Source: Mesostigma viride (taxonomy: Eukaryota; Streptophyta; Mesostigmatophyceae; Mesostigmatales; Mesostigmataceae). From it: a DNA stretch of 64,000 bases. Of the stretch, positions 29,561 to 39,971 are shown piece after piece; position 1 is the first letter of the stretch, and each line of letters opens with the position of its first letter. The position numbers and the translations under genes are program-made. The DNA is taken from assembly GCA_009746045.1 (NCBI GenBank), contig RPFO01000076.1, forward strand, positions 2,407,086 through 2,471,085, read 5' to 3'. The notes beneath the pieces are model-generated. The model did no database searches. It was not told the origin of the DNA and saw nothing but the letters and a program-made list of their open reading frames with translations.

Positions 29561-30000
29561 ATAGTCCTACGGAGGCTGACTAAGAATGCTAGCATTTGTT
29601 GCCTACGTGGCATGGCGTTTGGCCTTTCCTGCCCGCGCTCATGCGCGCCGTGTATCACCATGGGCCGGCATGGTTTGAAGTGTGTGTTATTGTTTCATGG
29701 ACCCACCTGTGCATGTGTTATTTGGTTTCATGTTGTTAGCCTGCATGGGTTATTGTTTCATGGTCATGTCTTATTAGCTTTCATGTTTATGCATAACTTG
29801 TGCAGTTTGAAAATCTGCTCCGTGATGGTCACAGTGCCACCTATTTCTAGTTGGCAATTTTCAGTGTTACTGCATGCATGGTCCCTTGGTCACTAATTTA
29901 TCTAGGAGTGCTGGGATGTTTTGACTTTGTGTGCAAGGTCCATCATGCATGTAAAAATAAGTACCACAGTATCAGCGGGTCTGCAAGCATTTACGCTTAT

Positions 30001-30545
30001 TGTGGCATATATTTGTGCCACATAGGAGCTGGAATAAACATAATCATGCATGTTTCATGCTTACCTATCATTTCCATGTTCAAAACTGCACTAGGATGTT
30101 TATTCTAGCCCCCCCCAAACTGGTCACTCAGAATAGTCACCAGCTATTTTTAGCATTATCTTGTGGGTCCCTGGGTGAAACAAGACATGTAAGTGTTTGG
30201 ATGTAGTGCTTGGGTACAGTTGCAGTCCCCCCTGAAATACTAGGGTGAAATCCAAGGTATACGTGCTCCATCATGTATGATAAGGTTGTGAACCCCGTAC
30301 TCGCGGCCCGCGCGTAGTCGTCTCCAATCATATCCGGCAGGGACCTGTAGTGGTTATGGCAGGTATTGGTGGCACACAGGTTGGAATAAGTGTTAGCATG
30401 CATGTTTGCCCATACTCCATGCTTGCATATCGTTTCCATGTTCAAAACTGCACTAGGATGCCTATTTTAGCCCCCCAAAAACTCGCGACTCGAAATAGTC
30501 ACCAGTTATTTTTAGCACCAGCTGATGGGTCCCTGGGGGAGTTAC
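30001..30545. repeat. diverged direct duplication in the piggyBac 3' noncoding part
   Basis: About 30016-30190 and 30370-30545 share TTTCCATGTTCAAAACTGCA, TAGTCACCAG(C/T)TATTTTTAGCA and GGGTCCCTGGG in order, roughly 75-80% alike. It is a direct duplication inside the element. Confidence 0.75.
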
Positions 30546-30873
30546 AATTTTTAGTGTTTGTATCCCATCCTAACTAAAAAATCTATCTACAAAACCAACC
30601 CCAGGGTCAACTCATTGAGGAAAGGGGTCTATCATCCATTATAAGGGTGTCACCGCGCACACTCACCGTACCCCCCTGAGGGGGGGGCTATTTATAGAGC
30701 AGGGGGGGCTAGCACTGGGACCACCCACTATACCCCCAGGTGGGCCCTAATATGGTTATGCTTGGTTCCTAGTATGGTCTAGAAAAAATAATTAGGCTGA
30801 ATGGGGGCACCTGTGGCATACTGTGCAACTCGTGACTCATTTTAGTCACGAGTCAAAGACGGTTGAGGGGTTA

Positions 30874-31266
30874 ACTGCCCTGCCTGAGATGGGCAACAAA
30901 CTGGAACGATGGAGGGCAAGGAACCAAGGAGATCATGGCATACAAAGCTTGCATGCAGTCAACCATGTCAACCATGGTTGGCTCAGCACATTGCAGTCTT
31001 TTCACATCGTCATATCAAGGGAAAGCTCAAACAACCATTGGTGCCAGCTATCTACATGCAGTCACACAAATGCAATATCTCCAACATCATCGTCAGTAAA
31101 ACACTTCCTCCCCTGCACGATAAAATGGAAAGAAACCATTGGCGGGCCTCCAGCGCATGAGCGCTGTGATGCCGCTGCGAAGAGAGGGTGCGTCACTCTC
31201 ACACAACTAGAAGCTTCCATACGCACAACATCCTTGCCAGAACACGTTTCATGAAATACCTTCGGT
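30874..31266. other. no gene seen
   Basis: Right flank of the piggyBac insertion. No open frame with credible content. A short tandem duplication TTCATGAAATACCT occurs near 31249-31281, next to the start of the inverted gene copies. Confidence 0.45.
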
Positions 31267-31269
31267 TCA

Positions 31270-32005
31270 TGAAATACCTACCCGTGAAGCAATAGGCTTC
31301 GACTGAAGCGGCCTTGACCACGACATCAACGAAAACAATCTAAAGCTGCCAGGTATTCGACAACACCACGGCAAGCAACGGCGAGCTAGCTGGCGGAAAC
31401 TGCCCCAAAAGAACGGAAAAAACTTCGAACGATGAGCTAATAGAAGAAAGAACTGATAGCACAGAACATTCGCGACAAATCTATACCTTGACCTCGCAGA
31501 TCCCTCGCCCAGGCGCGCAACAACGGCCGTTCGTCCGAGGAAGGTTCCGACATGCATTGCGGAGGCCTGAAGAATTACTTACCCAGAATGGCCAAAAATG
31601 TAGCAAAAAGCACCAGATCGGTTTGGAATTCAATGCTACCGATACGAATTCATCCTTCGCGGTAAAAAATCCCCCCAAAACTGCGAATTTACAGCCGCTA
31701 TCACGAATTCTATTTTATTCCGCGCGACGAAAAAATGCAGTTTACCCCCCATGCCGATGGCAGTAAAAGAAAGCAGCGATATTGTAAATCAGCTACTTGC
31801 CGCCACAAACCAACATCATTAAATCATCGTCTTCAAAATTCGAGCATTTTTTTGGCATTTCTCTAGCCTTACATTGCTAATTTCGCCTAAACGCAGTCGC
31901 CATGGCCACTTCCGCAAGGGGTGCGCGCACCGTGCACCCACTTTTCACGGTACGACTGGTACCGCGAATTTTTTGTCGCGGAAAAAATTCGGCGCGCCGC
32001 GTCCC
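31270..32005 (+). repeat. left arm of a diverged inverted repeat carrying an unknown gene
   Basis: Matches 34603-35390 in reverse orientation over about 730 bp. Landmarks in order: CCAGG..TCT, GCCCAGGCGC, AGGCCTGA/AATG, CCGATGG, ATTCGAGCATTTTTT, CGCCTAAACGCAGTC, and a highly similar block around CCATGGCCACTTCCGCAAGG. Identity rises to about 88% at the inner end. Confidence 0.7.
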
Positions 32006-32383
32006 CTTAAACCACCTAATGCTGTCTCGAACTTGGTGCAGCTTCCGAAGCGCTCACGTACGATCCATCAGCGAAGGTGGGCGCGTGCAGTGGGCCGGGA
32101 CACGGAGGACACGTCCACCTTCCGCAGGTAAGGAAATTGCTTTCTCAGTCAGGGTGGGTGGAGGGTGGGGGACAGCTGCTTGTGCAACACATGATGAATC
32201 TGACTTACTCATATCTTTTCTTGTTGCACGCGGTGCTTTTCTTGCCTTGTGTTTCATGACAGATACAAGGAGCAAATGGCAGCGAGGGCAGCGAGGGAGG
32301 AGAAGAAGGCCGCCAGGTCGAAGAGGAAGGGTGACAAGAGCGGCGCGGTGGAGGATGGCGGACCAAGCAGCAGCACCAAGTAA
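31488..32383 (+). CDS. spliced gene of unknown function, copy 1
   Basis: Three predicted exons keep one frame: exon 1 to about 31766 (RPGAQQRPFVRGRFRHALRR ... VYPPCRW), exon 2 from 31897 to 32127 (acceptor ACGCAG, donor GTAAGG; HRHGHFRKGCAHRAPTFHG ... RDTEDTSTFR), exon 3 from 32263 (acceptor CATGACAG) to TAA 32381-32383 (YKEQMAARAAREEKKAARSKRKGDK). The product is basic with an Ala/Lys/Arg-rich helical end. It is not recognised. Upstream of about 31490 the frame has stops although the other copy stays open, so the 5' end may be decayed. Confidence 0.4.
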
Positions 32384-32567
32384 GCTCATGCTTAGTAGTA
32401 GCTCATGCTTAGTACCATACCGTGTTCCATTTCTCTTCTTAAAACTGGGATTACCCATGTGCCCACCTGTAAAGCATGCAAGTGCTCCATTATAGAGGTA
32501 TTGATACCGCGGCTGTAACGACTAAAAATGTTGTGTTTGCAACAGCCTCAGTATCAACATTGGTGTG

Positions 32568-32987
32568 AATCGGGGTTCTTTGAACGGAGTTTCTTCTATA
32601 CGTGAATGCGGGAACAAGAGGCCGCTGGTTGAGCGGCTTATAGGTCGTAGTGTTTTCTCGTAGCTGTTTGGCTAGAGCTTTTGTGATTAGTAGATGCAAT
32701 ATAGTGCATGGTTGAAAAATGAATTAAATAAAATGTGCGTTCCGCGCTTGGGGTGATTATACCCGGGCGGAACGGGGCGTGAGGTGCAGTGCCCCTGAAA
32801 AGAACAACCTACGCATTATTTAATACTAGCCGTGCAGATTCGGGATATTCTACCCCCGGTCTGTACGGTTAGCGTCTTACTAGCATCACTGAACATAAGG
32901 GTTTAATGACGTCAGTTAGCTAGGGATAAGGGAGGTTTTGCGACTAAAAGCCGCTCTGGCTGGTTTTGTCGGCCTCTTTCTTTGCTC
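32568..32987 (+). repeat. A1 of the mini element
   Basis: 420 bp, starts AATCGGGGTTCTTTGAACGG and ends CTCTTTCTTTGCTC. Differs from A2 by a few bases (GGCTAGAGC for GGCTTCTAGC, GGGGTG for GGGTTG). Confidence 0.9.
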
Positions 32988-33828
32988 GTTGTCGTTGCGG
33001 CGGCAGCCGCAGCTATGGGTGCTGCGGAGCAAAATCCCAAAAGCACTGGTTGCACCGGCCACTTGGCCAGTGGTGAGACTTCCAGTTGTTAACCGGCCAG
33101 GCGTAGTTCCTCGCCCGGTTAACTAAAAGAAAAGAAAATGATTACCTCCGGTCCGCACCTTTTCCCCAGCTTGGGGTCTTTCGTGGGCCGGGTGCCGTGA
33201 CAGGTGCTCAACTGTCGCTCGGTCGGCCCATGCAGTGCGCGAGCTGGTGCTCCGTACCTGGGGATGCTTGCACCCCGGGTTGGAGCCGGATGGCTGGCAC
33301 TGGCGACCCGTGTCTCGGTCCGCGGCCTGAGGCTTTTTCTTCGGAAATTGCTGCTGGCCAGCAAACTTTGCAATTGCCTTCCGCCGAGGGGGGGGTGGTT
33401 GGGGCTGGGGACGGCGATGGGAAAAGCGCCTAAGCTAGAAATTTTTTCCCCACGCATAGAAACCTCGGGGGGGAATGCGGTCTTGGCTGAACGGACTCTC
33501 GTTCAGCCAGGTGCCTGGGGCTGTGGCCTCGGGCATCCGGGCTGGCGGGGCCTGGGCTAGGTCCACGTTTTTTCTCAAAGCACCCCGGGTCTATGGGGAG
33601 ACGGCCATAGCGGTACCGACTCGGGGCCCCGAGAGGGGTCATGATAGGCTGGCCGTGCGCAATCGCAGTGCAAATGCGCTGGGCCTTTTTGGGCCTGGCC
33701 ATGCATCCACAGCCGCCGGGCACACGCCTCCCGATGTGGGGGGGCTCCCGTTTTGCGGCAGGGCGGTCACTTGTGACAACGAGCAAGGTGGAGTGCGGCT
33801 TCAAGGGAAAGCCAGGGCGGGGGTGATT
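32988..33828 (+). other. interior of the mini element, no gene
   Basis: 841 bp, G/C-rich, with long G runs near 33390-33420 and 33465-33475. Open frames on both strands are low-complexity and unsupported. Confidence 0.6.
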
Positions 33829-33953
33829 GGGCAGCGTACTTCATGAAGGGCCTTGAACGGCGTGCCTCCGGGCATGTCAATAGTGTCACATTTATGCTTC
33901 CACTTATTGTTTTAATGAAGATGCTGGTTTTTGTGGGAGCTACGTGGGACATG
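33829..33953 (+). repeat. B1 of the mini element
   Basis: About 125 bp, starts GGGCAGCGTACTTCATGAAG and ends GGGACATG; abuts A2. Confidence 0.9.
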
Positions 33954-34374
33954 AATCGGGGTTCTTTGAACGGAGTTTCTTCTATACGTGAATGCGGGAA
34001 CAAGAGGCCGCTGGTTGAGCGGCTTATAGGTCGTAGTGTTTTCTCGTAGCTGTTTGGCTTCTAGCTTTTGTGATTAGTAGATGCAATATAGTGCATGGTT
34101 GAAAAATGAATTAAATAAAATGTGCGTTCCGCGCTTGGGTTGATTATACCCGGGCGGAACGGGGCGTGAGGTGCAGTGCCCCTGAAAAGAACAACCTACG
34201 CATTATTTAATACTAGCCGTGCAGATTCGGGATATTCTACCCCCGGTCTGTACGGTTAGCGTCTTACTAGCATCACTGAACATAAGGGTTTAATGACGTC
34301 AGTTAGCTAGGGATAAGGGAGGTTTTGCGACTAAAAGCCGCTCTGGCTGGTTTTGTCGGCCTCTTTCTTTGCTC
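33954..34374 (+). repeat. A2 of the mini element
   Basis: 421 bp copy of A1, followed by 33 bp of unique sequence before B2, the same spacing as in the larger element. Confidence 0.9.
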
Positions 34375-34407
34375 CCCACCCACCCACCCTTGTTTTGGTT
34401 GCCTCTA

Positions 34408-34534
34408 GGGCAACGTACTTCATGAAGGGCCTTGAACGGCGTGCCTCCGGGCATGTCAATAGTGTCACATTTATGCTTCCACTTATTGTTTTAATGAAGA
34501 TGCTGGTTTTTGTGGGAGCTACGTGGGACATGAA
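34408..34534 (+). repeat. B2 of the mini element, right end
   Basis: Second copy of B (GGGCAACGTACTTCATGAAG start, one base different), ending TGGGACATGAA. Confidence 0.9.
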
Positions 34535-34602
34535 AAGATCTTTATACCTGGGTTGAAGTCGCGACAGATAACTTCACGTCCAGAGAAGCAATGAAGATGG
34601 AT

Positions 34603-35390
34603 CTTCAACAGTTAAGGGGACTCGGCGCGGCGAATATTTTCCGCGCCAAAAAAATTCCGCGGTACCCTCCGTACCGTGAAAAGTGGGCATGCACGGTGCG
34701 CGCACCCCTTGCGGAAGTGGCCATGGTGACTGCTTTTAGACGAAACGTGACAAATCTGGCTCGCGGAAAGCAGAAAAAATGCTCGATTCTTGGAGAAAAT
34801 TAGTTACTGATTCTAATTTATGGTGGGATAGTTGCGATCTATAATGTCGCGGGCTCTTTTTCTTTACCATCGGCAGGGGGGGTCCGGCCTGAATTTCTGT
34901 CGGGATGAATAAAGTATAACGGATGCCTGCAGGTGTGATTGTCGATTGTTGCCAGTTTTGATGGTCCTAATGGAAGCTAGTTTAATGATGTTTCTAAAGC
35001 CGTAAAAATTCCTGCTGCTATCTTTACCTTTCCCGTCATTTTGCGGTAAGATGACATTAGGCCTGCGCGATGCGCGCCCGACCTCTCCATGAAAGGGTGG
35101 CCTTTCTTGTGCGCCTGGGCACGAATAAATGCCCGTTATGGTACGTTCTTGTATTAAACGTCCTAAGATAGCGCTTTCCTGCTTTCTTAGCTCGTTGAGC
35201 GTAAGCTTTTTGCCTTCTTTCCGGCCAGATGCAGCCATGAACTTGCGGGTCCTGGCGCTGCATCGCTAGATTCCTGGATGTTTTTTAGCAAGTTCGTCTG
35301 TGACGTGGCTGGCTTGCTGCAGCGCGTGGCCCACAACCTGTCGGGAAGGTGTAATGCTTTTATTTCCATGCTTCTCTGAAATTTCTTTTA
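34603..35390 (-). repeat. right arm of the inverted repeat carrying an unknown gene
   Basis: Reverse counterpart of 31270-32005. Matches fade outward beyond about 35300. The mini element lies between the arms together with exon 3 of copy 1. Confidence 0.7.
34864..35238 (-). pseudogene. unknown gene, copy 2 (exon 1 region)
   Basis: MAASGRKEGKKLTLNELRKQESAILGRLI ... YSCPGAQERPPFHG ... SVILYSSRQKFRPDPPCRW, ending at a predicted donor GTAAAG. It aligns with exon 1 of copy 1 (PGAQ.RP, RRP, LQ...ILYS.R, PPCRW). The following exon-2 counterpart (34740-34610) starts the same way (HHGHFRKGCAHRA) but then shifts frame, so this copy is probably broken after exon 1. Confidence 0.4.
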
Positions 35391-37796
35391 CTTTAAAGAC
35401 AGTTGTGTTTGAGGAAATTCACGCGGTCTTCCTAAGCAGCGGCATCATTTTCCCCAGACACTGACGAGCTGGCACCTGTCTCCTAAAGAAAGTGGCTCGT
35501 GCTTGTTAGAAAGGAGGCAGTGTGCATTTCGCGGGACACAATGCTTTGGTGGCACATGCGTCAGGTAGGTTGTTCCAATGGTCTCTTCACCTTTCCCTCT
35601 GAGTAAATGATAGCCTTTGTCATGCTAACCAGAGCAGCTAGCCACAGGTTGGCTGGATAAAAAGTCAGCTTATTTTCTCTTTATATACTGCGTGTGTGGT
35701 CCTCCACATGTCCGGCTTGTTGGGCATATGTTGGAACAGGGTTTTTTATGTGTTGCTGGGTGGAACAACTTGGTTGTTGGCACAAAATCACACATTATTA
35801 GCCTGAGATAGGCATGACATATGCTGCTCAGGCGTGTCGTCCTACCAGCCTTGTTGTTAAGGGTAGACTCACAAGGCTGGCTGTGCCGATGGAGGGGTGG
35901 GGCGTATGACGCTCCGGACATCATCCTCACACTCCGTGATCAAAGTGGGCATGTTTTTGGGTGTCTAGGGTAGCAAAACAGATGTCATTTTGGCTCCGCA
36001 CTAGCTCAATTCTCTTTTAGCGTCTACCCAGGTGGCATCACAGGAAAATCAATAACTTGAGCTACGCTTGTCAGAATGAGCTCAAACTTTGGGGTTGTGT
36101 TTCCCCCCACTCAGTGGAATATCGCGTGTATGGATGACCCAATCTGATGTGTTAATGATTTGATTTATTTTTTTTGGCTCAAAAAAGTTCCCATTTTGCG
36201 GGAAAATTAATAACTCAAACAAATGTGACCATTTTGGCCATGTAAATAGCCCAGCTTTTAAAAAAGTGGGGGAACTTTGCAGGTATGTATGGGCAGGTCA
36301 TTTAGACAAGTGGTTTGTCTTGGGCAAAATATCTCATAAATAGCGTCTTTTTCTATTTTTAGCTCGCCACCGGTGCGTGGTTGGGGGTAGTACCCCCAAC
36401 AAGTGGTGGTATGAATGTCCAAACATCATATTTATGGTACCCAATCATCACTAGATGGTTCCCATGTGCATTGGAACTGATACTCACTAAAGTCTGTTTT
36501 TCAGGCTTTTGGACGTGCGAGTCGTCTGTCCCTGGTCCTCTACGGAGGACTGAGTTGAACTCAGTCCTCTCTAGAGGACCGAGTTTTTGTGTTTCGTAGA
36601 AAATTCGCCCCGGTCAGAATGTTTGACAAAAAAATTCTCTCAAAATTTATTCAAATACTACGTGAAAAGATCTTTCTTGGACATATTTTTGGGATTTTTT
36701 GGGATTTGGTATGAGCGGCTAAATGTACGGTCAAAGTACAGGTGGTAAGGGTACTTTTCCACGTGAAACGCGAGTTCCGGAAATGCACGACCTAGCCATG
36801 GCGGCTCGCGCCCATGCATGCAGTTTACGTTTGCGGACGAGTTAGCTGTCCAAACTCAGGAAATAGATTTAACATGCCCTAAAGATGATAAAAATACATT
36901 TTTAGCTCGCGGGGATGCGATTTACCTGGTGTCGGCACTGTTCTTGCTGGAAAAAACTGCGATAAGGCAGGTCGACGGAATTGATGACTGCGCTTGCTTT
37001 CCGGCGCAATTTCAATGGCTGATAGGTTTCTTTCTACATTTTAACATGCATTGTATTAGAATAAATTGAGTGACAGTATAGATTTGAGTATTTCGACCAT
37101 TCTGTCACGTCATGGTCTATGTGCCGCAAAGTGCCACTTTTGCGGGCACCGCCTGGGCCAAGGTAACGCCAGCCGTGCCAGGTAAAGCCGGATAATCGTT
37201 GCCTCTTCGTTTCTTGATGTTCGTACATGAGTTTAAGCTTGCGAGGCGTTGTCAGGTTCAAGTATTGATGCTCTTTCTTGACCGTTGCCTGCCCTCTCTA
37301 AAACCCCCTTTTCAGATGATGTTATCAGGCATTTGCCTTGACCCAGTGTAGTTGTGCAGGGTTTTAGGAGCTGTGCAGGTTTAAACACCTTCATAGATGT
37401 TAGTTATTCTTTTGCTACGTTCATACTGCATGATTTTGAGGCCACGGGCCGCGTCAAGGGTGCATTCAAGCTTTTACGGGTGAGTGAAAAGTCTTGGTGA
37501 CAAACCACTGCCATCATGTGCCAGCAACTATGTTGGCCACATCATGGCAAGGCAAAACAGTTATAGCCATATCTATTGTTGTTAGAAACAATGGAAATAT
37601 GCTTAACCTACCCATTATATTGGTGGTTGACACTTATAACATAACCCTTTGTTGGTAGGGTATCCAAGCCCATTCCCTACATGCATGCATAGGCTCTCAC
37701 TACATGATAAGGTATGATATACCTGAAGTATGATGATGCAAGTGTGTTGTCCTGTAATGCTTGAAGGGAAATGAGTTGATTGGGATGGTTGGTGGC
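35391..37796. other. no convincing gene; contains reverse copy of the 26.9 kb repeat and a hairpin cluster
   Basis: 35950-36440 is the diverged inverted match of 26929-27400. At 36510-36590 a hairpin cluster (GGACTGAGTTGAACTCAGTCC) follows GAGTCGTCTGTCC; related GTCGTCTGTCCCAACTCAGTCC appears in reverse at 45690-45735 on the far side of the copia-like element, so the two may be ends of one older element. A short frame at 36818-37069 has no recognisable content. GTGGC at 37792-37796 is the left target copy of the next element. Confidence 0.45.
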
Positions 37797-38174
37797 AGTT
37801 AGTCTAAGTCTCCCGCCTGTAGCCTAAGTGGACACGTGCCAGCACCGCCGGCGCCCAATTGGGTACTGGGACGGTGCTGGACTAGAGCAGTCGTGGCATG
37901 GACACGTGGCTATACTCAGTATGTGATGAGCCGGTACCTCAGTACCGGGACTGTAGTTGTCATGTTAGGACTGACTAGATCAGGTTGTAACTGATAGGCT
38001 AGTCCGTCCAGGATCAGTAAGTTAGTTTAACTTACGCAAAGTCTGGCCAGCCATCGTTGACGGCTGGCCAGCAGTATATGTGCCATTCTATCCTAATGCC
38101 AAGGTGTCTCGTCGTTCACGCACACACACGCCATTTGGCAGTGCCCGAGCATTCCAGCTTTGTGTTGCATAACT
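37797..38174 (+). repeat. 5' LTR with AGTTA...TAACT ends
   Basis: 378 bp, identical by eye to 44910-45287. The 5-bp ends are perfect inverted repeats. No TGG-starting primer site follows (sequence after it is TGCATTAAAAACTCC), so the primer is not a normal tRNA 3' end. Confidence 0.9.
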
Positions 38175-38286
38175 TGCATTAAAAACTCCAAAAACATACA
38201 CACAACAAGACGACGAGCGTTCGTTTTTCGCGAACAAAACAACCCATTCCATTTTTCGACCTCCAGTTTTTTTTTTGGAAAAAAAA

Positions 38287-39971
38287 ATGTCTAACCCCAA
38301 CAGCAACAAGGGTAAGGCTCCAATGCGCCCTAGGAGCCGGTCGAGCTCCCCGACGTCCTCATCGTCGGGGACGTCAGACTCGGAGCTTGCCGCCCAGGCA
38401 GAGATTGAGCGGGCGGCGAGGAGCTTTAACCAGTCCATGGAGGCTGATCCGACGACGTCGGACACGTCGTCGTCGGGACACTTGTCCGAGGGTTCGTACA
38501 GCAGTGCGGTGCTGCGAGTTCCCCTGTATCCGCAGGGGAGGGGATCCACGCCTGTGGTCAACAGGCCGAGGGGCCTCCTTACGCCCCGACAGCTGCAGCG
38601 GCGGGGGTTGGACCGTCGGCACCTCCTGCAGAGGAGGAGTCCATGGAGCTGTATGGGCTCCAGCCTGGTTCCTCAGCCGAGGAGCAGGACGACGCACGCT
38701 CGCGACAGGTGGCTGCGGATGAAGGCCTCGCTAGGGCGATGGCTGAGCGCGAGGAGCGGGAGCTTCGGCGCGCGGACACGCACGCACGTGCTCGCGCCCA
38801 GCAGAGGGCGGATGCTGAGAACGTGCGCCGGGCGTTGTTTCAGAGCAGTGAGCTGGCTTCTGGCGAGGAGCAGTTTGAGGTGATGCGTCGGGGGGACCTT
38901 GCATGTTTTAAAAGTTTGCGTCGGTCTCGTGAGCCGAAGGTACACCTAGGTGTGCATCAGGAGTCGGAGTTCTCTTTGACAGGTCCGTCGGGGGCATCTG
39001 CTGAGGACGAGATCCTCATGACCCCAGCCATGACGGCGCGGGAGCGTGAGGCGCAGAAGCGCATGGCGACGTTCATCGCCGACAAGCAGCGTCGGCAGGC
39101 GCGGAGGGCCGCGGCAGAGGCCAAGAAGGAGCGCGAGCATGCGGAGAGGGTGAGGCAAATCGCGCTGACGGAGCGCATCAAGCTCAAAATGTCGATCACC
39201 CAGGTGCGCCGGGACCGGATGGTCCGCGAACTCAGGGTGTGGAAAAAGGCGCAGGCGATGAAGCTGCAGCATATGGCTGAGCTGGAGGCGCCTGGCAGGC
39301 CGGAGGCGCAGGAACGGTACAGACGCTCGCTGGCAAGGTGGGAAGCCAATGTGGGAAGGATGGAGCAGCGCATCCTGAAGCAGCGACGACGCATGCTCAA
39401 GCATGCACGTAAGTCAGCGGTGAGGGGACCGCTTGGTGAAGCGGTGAGAGTCGAGTTTGGCCTTGGGCCGGATGAGGATGTTTCTGCAAGCCAAATGTTT
39501 TATTATTTGTCGCAGCCTAAGAAGACCATCACCAACCGTGATGGCACTGCCGCACGCACGCGTGTTTACAGGCAGCCTGGTGAAGCCGGACCGTCTAACC
39601 TGTCCAACAGGGAGGACCTCATTGATCAGCTTCAGCTGGCGCAAGCCATGCTGGAAGCAGATACCCCGCTGTCTCCAGGCGAGCAGGCGACGTTGGCCGA
39701 CACGGTGGCCAGGCTAGTGGCATCGCTGAAGCCGGCCAAGCGAAGGGCGCAGGCAGAGGCATGCGCACCCCAGCCAAAGCGGAGGAGGGACGAGGGGGCG
39801 GATGACGGGGAGAGGGGGGGAAACCAGGGCGGGGTGGACATGGCACCCAGGAGTCTGCACCAACACGGCACGCGGGCGGGGAGCAGCAGCAGCAGCAGCA
39901 GCAACAGCAACAGCAGCAGCAGCAGCCACCAACTGCAGGAACGACAACAACCTCCAACATGGCCTTGCTAG
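38287..39971 (+). CDS. coiled-coil N-terminal protein of the copia-like element
   Basis: Starts MSNPNSNKGKAPMRPRSRSSS (serine-rich, 38287-~38540), then after a one-base shift in a G run continues at 38550-39971 as a long Arg/Ala/Glu-rich helical protein (MTAREREAQKRMATFIADKQRRQARRAAAEAKKEREHAERVRQ ... type stretches) predicted to form coiled coils. It ends in a CAG tract (39884-39925) that reads poly-Ser or poly-Gln depending on frame. No family recognised. By position it is the N-terminal part of Gag. Confidence 0.55.

Larger units (their letters stand above)
28007..30873 (+). mobile_element. piggyBac-type DNA transposon, catalytic core deleted
   Basis: TTAA target duplications at 28007-28010 and 30870-30873 enclose terminal inverted repeats CCCCTAAACCGTC (28011-28023) and CCCCTCAACCGTC (minus strand, 30857-30869). 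TTAA targets and CCC-starting termini are piggyBac hallmarks. The interior codes the N-terminal and C-terminal cysteine-rich parts of a piggyBac transposase but lacks the whole DDD catalytic middle, so the copy is non-autonomous. Confidence 0.88.
32568..34534 (+). mobile_element. non-autonomous split-direct-repeat retroelement (mini PAT-like)
   Basis: Layout A1 (32568-32987) - 841 bp interior - B1 (33829-33953) - A2 (33954-34374) - B2 (34408-34534), the same A1-B1-A2-B2 plan as the element at 21537-26928. Both begin AATCGGGGTTCT(C/T)TGAAC and both B repeats share ACTTATTGTTTTAAT(A/G)AAGA. There is no RT, Gag or recombinase frame in the interior. It is best explained as a parasite of the autonomous family. 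Confidence 0.85.

Noticed and set aside
33119-33846. several 70-120 codon frames in the interior of the mini element
   Set aside because: All overlap one another on both strands in G/C-rich sequence and none shows a motif.
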